Assembly (NCBI GenBank): GCA_964436125.1 | Contig: CAYTBT010000059.1 | Span: forward strand, 1-11,978 | Origin: CAYRFF01 sp964436125 | Lineage (GTDB): Bacteria; Bacteroidota; Bacteroidia; Chitinophagales; Saprospiraceae | DNA: 11,978 nucleotides | Reading direction: 5' to 3' | Shown: positions 8,227 to 11,978 of the stretch, piece by piece | Layout of the letters: every line of letters begins with the position of its first letter | Numbering within the stretch: position 1 is the first letter of the stretch | Translations under genes and position numbers: made by a program | The notes under the pieces: model-generated | Databases searched by the model: none | Told to the model about the DNA's origin: nothing | Seen by the model: only the letters and a program-made list of their open reading frames with translations

Positions 8227-8269
8227 AAAAACCAAAACGTACAATGCTCCGCAGGAGCATTGTACGTTT
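8227..8269 (-). terminator. Strong terminator of the PepSY-like gene cluster
   Basis: A perfect 16 bp stem (8254-8269 with 8235-8250) closes on a 3 nt loop. In the minus direction it is followed by TTTT, GG and TTTTT (complement of 8227-8237). It lies 15 nt after the stop of the third PepSY-like gene. The plus-direction side has only a short T run, so its main role is on the minus strand. Confidence 0.88.
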
Positions 8270-8284
8270 CAGGCATTTATGGAA

Positions 8285-8653
8285 TTATACCTCATGCGCT
8301 TGCCCCAGAAATCTTCCATCGAGTTTAAAGGCAAGTTCATAGGTATTATTAAGTTCTATTTTCTGAAGATTTCTCTTCTTCTTCCATGCAGTAACTTCCA
8401 TGTCAGAGCAATTTTCTGCAACATATTCTTGAATCTCATCAGGAATGATGTAATCAGGTAACTTGAAAATGCTGTCGATACCGATAAGTTCCTTTGCTTT
8501 ATTGAACTTGAGACTGATACCGCCCTTGAGTGCAAGCTTATATCTTGTGCGCTTGGCATTTTCTTTAAACCTGAATTTCTGAATTCCTCTCTCAGGAAAG
8601 TTCTCATGAATAAATTTCTTAATTTCCTTCGGTAATGATTCCATTGTTTTCAT
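8285..8653 (-). CDS. PepSY-like (DUF2874 type) protein without export signal, paralogue 3
   Basis: This 122-residue protein consists of two half-repeats of the PepSY-like fold: LPKEIKKFIHENFPERGIQKFRF...KGGISLKFNKAKELIGID (about 7-60) and IPDEIQEYVAENCSDMEVTAWKK...NTYELAFKLDGRFLGQ (about 70-118). It aligns over its whole length with the mature part of the gene just upstream (compare LPDYIIPDEIQEYVAENCSD with LPDSVIPIKIRKYATENFSD). Unlike its two neighbours it has no signal peptide or lipobox: the first helix of the repeat begins at residue 7, and only 11 nt separate its ATG from the stop of the previous gene. It is either cytosolic or a duplicate that lost export. The function of this family is not well established. 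Confidence 0.8.
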   Translation of the reverse strand: MKTMESLPKEIKKFIHENFPERGIQKFRFKENAKRTRYKLALKGGISLKFNKAKELIGIDSIFKLPDYIIPDEIQEYVAENCSDMEVTAWKKKRNLQKIELNNTYELAFKLDGRFLGQAHEV

Positions 8654-8664
8654 GCTACGTTACC

Positions 8665-9111
8665 TTAGTTATCAATTTTAATAAATTCGCCATCCATGGT
8701 AAATTCAAGGTCAATACCATTATCAAGTGTGACCTGCTGATTTTTGCCATCAATTTCCCAGATTATGATGACATTATCCGAGAAATTCTCTGTGGCGTAC
8801 TTTCTTATCTTTATCGGAATAACGCTATCCGGCAGTTTAGAATTCCATTTAATCTCTTGAATTACAAAATCTCCGTTAAATTCCAGCCTGATATTGTCTT
8901 TCAAGATGACTTGATATTCTTTGGTCAAGCCGTCTCTATCCTTAATTACTTGTAAAATGGAAAACTCAGGAAAATGTTCAGCGACATAGTCCTCTATTTC
9001 CTGCGGAATGTCCGCTGATTCCAATGTCTTTTCCTTGTCACAACTTGTTAACACTGTGGATGTTAAGATGCTCATAAATAAGAGCGCCATTAAAACTATT
9101 CTATTATGCAT
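8665..9111 (-). CDS. PepSY-like (DUF2874 type) lipoprotein, paralogue 2
   Basis: I place the start at the ATG at 9111, giving 148 residues that open with a lipoprotein signal: MHNR, a hydrophobic core LMALLFMSILTSTV and the lipobox LTSC with Cys24 as the lipidated residue, followed by DKEKTLES. The frame extends to 9189, but that would overlap the previous gene and bury the signal. The mature part has two PepSY-like half-repeats, IPQEIEDYVAEHFPEFSILQVI and IPIKIRKYATENFSDNVIIIWEI, each followed by strands ending LEFNGDFV and LEFTMDGEFI. It should be anchored in the envelope. It is the middle gene of a three-gene cluster: 40 nt after the first, 11 nt before the third. Confidence 0.87.
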   Translation of the reverse strand: MHNRIVLMALLFMSILTSTVLTSCDKEKTLESADIPQEIEDYVAEHFPEFSILQVIKDRDGLTKEYQVILKDNIRLEFNGDFVIQEIKWNSKLPDSVIPIKIRKYATENFSDNVIIIWEIDGKNQQVTLDNGIDLEFTMDGEFIKIDN

Positions 9112-9151
9112 GTCTGATATATTTAATTTTAAATAATGATATTCCTTGCTT

Positions 9152-9601
9152 TTAATCTGCAATTTTACTGAGTATTTTTCCTTGTGCATCTACTGCAATT
9201 TTCCAGTCCTGTCCACGGGAATCAAGCTCTATCTTGTAGATGACTTTGTCCCCTTCTTCGATCATTTTTACATCATCGATGCTGAATCCCTTATAATCTT
9301 TCTTGATCATTGTAGTCACTGCCTGAGGTAGTTTTGAGGAGGAGATTTCCTGTTCATGTCTTAGGAGCTTTCCGGTCTTGTCAAACCACGCCTCGTGATC
9401 TTTTCTGAGAAGACCGCTCTCGTATTCAACCTTGTAGTTATTTCCGTCCATTTCCCATTCAATATCATAAGCTTTCGCAAATTTTTGCTGGAAGCTATTA
9501 ATCACCAGTGATGGTACTTGATTCTGAGGGATGTCTTGTCCGTACATTGTGCCGGCTGTAAATATGAAAGCCAGCATTCCGATTAAAAAGTGTTTTTTCA
9601 T
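9152..9601 (-). CDS. Secreted PepSY-like (DUF2874 type) periplasmic protein, paralogue 1
   Basis: This 149-residue protein has a standard Sec signal (MKKHFLIGMLAFIFTAGTMYG, cleavage likely after Gly21 or just before QD). The mature part shows the typical PepSY-like order: VPSLVINSFQQKFAKAYDIEWEMDGNNYKVEYESGLLRKDHEAWFDKTGKLL, then LPQAVTTMIKKDYKGFSIDDVKMIEEGDKVIYKIELDSRGQDWKIAVDAQGKIL. The DIEWEMDGNNYKVEY and AWFDKTGKLL stretches are hallmarks of this Bacteroidetes family. It differs more from paralogues 2 and 3 than these do from each other. It begins 95 nt after the kinase stop and has its own promoter there, sharing a regulator-like site with the response regulator gene. The role is unknown; an envelope-stress or binding function is a guess. 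Confidence 0.9.
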   Translation of the reverse strand: MKKHFLIGMLAFIFTAGTMYGQDIPQNQVPSLVINSFQQKFAKAYDIEWEMDGNNYKVEYESGLLRKDHEAWFDKTGKLLRHEQEISSSKLPQAVTTMIKKDYKGFSIDDVKMIEEGDKVIYKIELDSRGQDWKIAVDAQGKILSKIAD

Positions 9602-9626
9602 GGTATTATTATATTTAATTCAAGAA

Positions 9627-9661
9627 CAAAGAAAAGGGGTGAATCTGAAAAGAATTGGGAA
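9627..9661 (-). promoter_or_regulatory. Predicted regulator-dependent promoter of the PepSY-like cluster
   Basis: Reading the minus strand: a tandem site TTCCCAATTC (9661-9652) plus TTTTCAGATTC (9651-9641), then a -7-like box TTTCTTTG (9634-9627, one mismatch to TAnnTTTG). The block TTCCCAATTCTTT (9661-9649) ends 14 nt before the box. The same block and spacing occur before the response regulator gene. There is no -33 TTTG, as expected for an activator-dependent promoter. The leader to the ATG at 9601 would be about 20 nt. Confidence 0.6.
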
Positions 9662-9696
9662 GAACTGGCTTCCAATGAGGAAAAATCGAGGAAATA

Positions 9697-10974
9697 TCAG
9701 AAAACTACTTCAAATGCATGCATTCCATCTACATTTTCATACTTTATCCTGAACCCATACAAGTCAGTTATTGCTTTAACGATAGCCAAGCCCAGTCCCG
9801 TGCCTTCAGAGCCTTGCGAGCTTTTGCGGAAGCGATAAAAAATTTCATCTGAATGCAGAGGATTAGGATCTCCGGTATTGGCAATGGAGAGTGTATCAGG
9901 TTTGAGATTAATGACAATTTTCCCATGCTTCTGATTGTGAAATACTGCATTGCGCAGGAGGTTGTAAACAAGGATGTCCGCAAGAGATTTATTCATGGAA
10001 ACAGTAAGACTTGCTTCTTCCCGGAGAATAAAGGAGACATCTTTAAATTCAGCAATAGTTCCGAGGTCTTGCCTGGCTTTCTCTAGTATTTCATTGATCG
10101 ACACGGTATCCTCATCGATAAATTGCTTATTCTCTATTCTACTGAGGAGTAAAAGAGACTTATTAAGTCTTTTCATGCGCTGAACAACTTCGATGATTTC
10201 CGCGATGGCAACAGATTGCTCACTGCTTAATTCAGGATTGTCGAGAAGGAGCTCAAGTTTGCCTGATGCTATGGCAAGCGGCGTCTGCAACTCGTGAGAA
10301 GCATTGCCTATAAATTGTTTTTGCTGTTCATAAACCTGCAGGTTGTGTTTCAGCAAAGTCTGCACAGCGGTCTGAAGATCTTGAAATTCACTTGTCGTGG
10401 TTTTTACATGCGGGAGTGGCTTATTGCTGCCGAGTCGATATTGCTTGAGCTGGGCAAGGAAATAATAAAAAGGCTTCCATAGCCGCTGCAAGGCATAATT
10501 GCTGATGAGAATAATACTGAGCAAAAGCAAAATATAAAGCACGACAGTATCCCAGAAAAGATGTGAGATCAGGTCGCCTTCTTCAAGCATTGGGTTGATA
10601 ATCCGTAGCTCATAATAATGATTGTCGCAATGAAAAGCCGTTGTAAGCATGCGCACAGGTTCAGGTTCAGGCTTCAGATCATCGGCGTCTTGCATCAGAA
10701 TAAGCGTATCGATATAGGTGTCTCGGTTGTGGATAGCTTGTTCCAATGGAATTTCACGGATAGCATAAAAACTTTCGTCAAATGTTGCGTGCTGCAATAT
10801 ACTTGAATCTCGTTGTGCCTTATAAATTACATATCGCTTGTAATTTTCAAGCCCTTCATCGATGCTGTCCTTTATCTCCTTGAGCATATTGTAATAAAAG
10901 ACAATCGCCCACGCACCGATGATTATCAACATCGGGATGGAAATATAGAGTATGGAGCGATTGAGTAGTTTCAT
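9697..10974 (-). CDS. Sensor histidine kinase of a two-component system
   Basis: This is a 425-residue inner-membrane kinase. Helix 1 is about 8-28 and helix 2 about 142-160, with a ~110-residue periplasmic sensor domain between them that I do not recognise. HisKA follows, with QFIGNASHELQTPLAIASGKLELL and phospho-acceptor His227. The ATPase domain has the N box NLLRNAVFHNQKHGK (Asn342), G1 SIANTGDP (364-370), F box FYRFRKS (379-385) and G2 GTGLGLAI (391-398). The canonical G1 aspartate (DxG) is replaced by NTG, seen in other Bacteroidetes kinases as far as I recall. Its ATG overlaps the regulator stop by 4 bp (ATGA), so the two are translationally coupled. The signal it senses is unknown. 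Confidence 0.94.
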   Translation of the reverse strand: MKLLNRSILYISIPMLIIIGAWAIVFYYNMLKEIKDSIDEGLENYKRYVIYKAQRDSSILQHATFDESFYAIREIPLEQAIHNRDTYIDTLILMQDADDLKPEPEPVRMLTTAFHCDNHYYELRIINPMLEEGDLISHLFWDTVVLYILLLLSIILISNYALQRLWKPFYYFLAQLKQYRLGSNKPLPHVKTTTSEFQDLQTAVQTLLKHNLQVYEQQKQFIGNASHELQTPLAIASGKLELLLDNPELSSEQSVAIAEIIEVVQRMKRLNKSLLLLSRIENKQFIDEDTVSINEILEKARQDLGTIAEFKDVSFILREEASLTVSMNKSLADILVYNLLRNAVFHNQKHGKIVINLKPDTLSIANTGDPNPLHSDEIFYRFRKSSQGSEGTGLGLAIVKAITDLYGFRIKYENVDGMHAFEVVF

Positions 10975-11648
10975 GTTATCTCGAGCTTATATCCCACACC
11001 GTAAACAGCTTTGATTTCAAGATTGGCTCCTGCAGCGGACAACTTCTTCCGGATATTTTTAATCTGGGAATAAATAAAGTCAAAGTTATCTGCCTGGTCG
11101 ATATTGTCTCCCCATACGTGCTCAGCAAGTGCCGTCTTTGTCACAAGACGCTTATGATTAAAAAAGAAATAAGTTATAATGTCAAATTCTTTTCGGTTAA
11201 AATCTATGAATTCATCATTGATTTTTATCTGCCTGTCATCGAGATTTAAGCCAACATTTCCGATAAGTAGTAAGTCCTTGCCGTTCATTGCATTCCTCCG
11301 GATGACAGCTTTTATACGTGCATTCAATTCCGCTATATGAAAAGGCTTGGTAAGGTAATCATCAGCTCCTATCTCCAGTCCCCTTACTTTGTCATCAAGT
11401 GAGTCTCTTGCAGATATAATAATAACACTACTCCCTTTTTCTATTTGCTTAAGTTCCTTTAATAAGTCTATCCCACTTCCACCGGGCAGCATAATGTCGA
11501 GGAGAATACAATCGTAGTCATAAATACTGATCTTTTCTGATGCAGAATAATAATCATCAGCAGTCTCAATGACATATTGTTCTTTTCTTAAGGAGGCGAC
11601 GATAGTTTCCCTTAAGTCCTTTTCGTCTTCGATAAGCAATATCTTCAT
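10971..11648 (-). CDS. OmpR/PhoB-family response regulator
   Basis: This 225-residue transcription factor pairs with the kinase encoded downstream with a 4 bp overlap. The receiver domain has the acidic pocket IEDE (6-9), phospho-acceptor Asp51 in ILLDIMLPGGSG, Ser79 in IIISAR and Lys101 in YLTKPF. The winged-helix DNA-binding domain spans about 128-225, with FNRKEFDIITYFFFNHKRLVTKTALAEHVWG, then DNFDFIYSQIKNIRKKL as recognition region and the final hairpin VYGVGYKLEI. The start at 11648 gives the standard MKILLIEDE; the frame runs on to 11717 but that part crosses the promoter. The -7 box ends only 4 nt before this ATG, so the message is probably leaderless or nearly so. Confidence 0.94.
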   Translation of the reverse strand: MKILLIEDEKDLRETIVASLRKEQYVIETADDYYSASEKISIYDYDCILLDIMLPGGSGIDLLKELKQIEKGSSVIIISARDSLDDKVRGLEIGADDYLTKPFHIAELNARIKAVIRRNAMNGKDLLLIGNVGLNLDDRQIKINDEFIDFNRKEFDIITYFFFNHKRLVTKTALAEHVWGDNIDQADNFDFIYSQIKNIRKKLSAAGANLEIKAVYGVGYKLEIT

Positions 11649-11652
11649 GCTA

Positions 11653-11687
11653 CAAAGGTAAGGATAGATTTGGGAAAGAATTGGGAA
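11653..11687 (-). promoter_or_regulatory. Predicted autoregulated promoter of the response regulator gene
   Basis: Reading the minus strand: tandem direct repeats TTCCCAATTC (11687-11678) and TTTCCCAAATC (11677-11667), then after a short gap the perfect -7 box TACCTTTG followed by T (11660-11652). The repeat pitch of 10-11 bp is what OmpR-family dimers bind. No -33 TTTG lies 19-21 nt upstream of the box; the repeats occupy that place. The 13 bp block at 11687-11675 is identical to one before the first PepSY-like gene. Confidence 0.65.
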
Positions 11688-11735
11688 TGCACTCGGACTG
11701 CTTTTAGGAATTGTCAATAATACCCGAAGTGTACA

Positions 11736-11752
11736 GTACGCCAGAGGCGTAC
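11736..11752. repeat. Perfect 7 bp hairpin with triloop
   Basis: GTACGCC (11736-11742) and GGCGTAC (11746-11752) flank an AGA loop. An alternative pairing, GTGTAC (11729-11734) with GTACAC (11749-11754), uses the same region, so two folds compete. No T tract follows on the minus strand, so it is not a classic terminator. The triloop style matches the hairpins of the array that starts 40 nt further on. Confidence 0.6.
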
Positions 11753-11793
11753 ACGGTAGAAATTAAAAAAGATTGCATAAGTCACAGAAGACA

Positions 11794-11905
11794 AGGGCTC
11801 GCCCTGTGGAATATGACCATAGGTCTTACTGCAAGCAGTATTCGACCGGGCAAGCCCCATGGAATGCCGAGAATCGGCACGACCGGAGGTCGTATTCCAC
11901 CGGGC
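11794..11905. repeat. Modular hairpin array, two units of 53-54 bp plus a partial third
   Basis: Each unit is GGGC-2 nt-GCCC, then TGGAAT, two hairpins, then ATTC(C/G)ACC. Unit 1 (11795-11847): GGGC/GCCC, GACC-ata-GGTC (11815-11825), TACTGC-aa-GCAGTA (11827-11840). Unit 2 (11848-11901): GGGC-aa-GCCC, TGCCGA-gaa-TCGGCA (11865-11879), ACGACC-gga-GGTCGT (11879-11893), with TGGAAT (11860-11865) pairing perfectly with ATTCCA (11894-11899) to close a three-way junction. A third unit starts with GGGCAAGC at 11902 and breaks off. The frame is conserved while the inner hairpins differ in sequence. Both strands stay open across it, so small hypothetical proteins may be wrongly called. Family unknown to me. 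Confidence 0.65.
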
Positions 11906-11978
11906 AAGCAGGCACTTCATTCAGTCATCTTCAATTTCTACCTGTGCACCTTAGGAGCATTGCATGATTTGGGTTTTA
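11906..11978. other. Unassigned right edge
   Basis: No gene is supported in these 73 nt. AGGAGCATTG at 11953-11962 repeats a 10-mer found in the right arm of the terminator at 8253-8262, and the window ends in a GGGTTTTA run that could belong to a terminator continuing outside. Confidence 0.25.

Noticed and set aside
8204..8461. Plus-strand reading of 85 codons
   Set aside because: It includes both arms of the terminator hairpin and is antisense to the third PepSY-like gene.
11794..11905. CRISPR array
   Set aside because: The variable parts are palindromes rather than spacers, the conserved parts are short and split, there are only about two units, and no cas gene is present.
11714..11967. 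Small proteins on both strands across the hairpin array
   Set aside because: Their sequences simply translate the repeat units, open on both strands at once; no start context or family support.

Overview
The window looks like a piece of a Bacteroidetes chromosome, most likely Bacteroidales, of low to moderate GC. The evidence is a near-perfect Bacteroidetes-type promoter (TTTG, 20 nt, TACATTTG) in front of ktrB, a second such -7 box in front of the response regulator, A-rich leaders instead of clear Shine-Dalgarno sites, a TonB-dependent-receptor tail, and three PepSY-like (DUF2874 type) envelope proteins next to an OmpR-type two-component system. I cannot name a genus from the sequence.

Layout. 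Positions 1-760 are a relic zone: a terminator of an upstream gene, a ~100 bp element with 15 bp perfect terminal inverted repeats, the last ~100 codons of a TonB-dependent receptor, then noncoding sequence. Positions 755-4601 are a cation-transport block: corA (-) diverges from ktrB-ktrA (+). Positions 4740-8003 hold four minus-strand housekeeping or stress genes: glsB-like membrane protein, SRAP/YedK-type DNA-crosslink protein, a sugar-1-phosphate-type nucleotidyltransferase, and low-specificity threonine aldolase. Positions 8222-11690 are a minus-strand signalling locus: response regulator, histidine kinase (4 bp overlap), then three PepSY-like genes ending in a strong terminator. The last ~240 bp hold a stand-alone hairpin and a modular array of hairpins with a conserved frame and variable contents.

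How it works together. The most informative signal is a promoter module that occurs twice: an identical 13 bp block, part of a tandem ~11 bp direct repeat, lies exactly 14 nt upstream of a -7-like box, once before the response regulator and once before the first PepSY-like gene. This points to an autoregulated OmpR-family regulator that also drives the three-gene PepSY cassette. The third PepSY protein is a tandem copy of the second that lacks any export signal. The hairpin array at the right end is the other item that ordinary annotation would miss; it would probably be mis-called as a small hypothetical protein.
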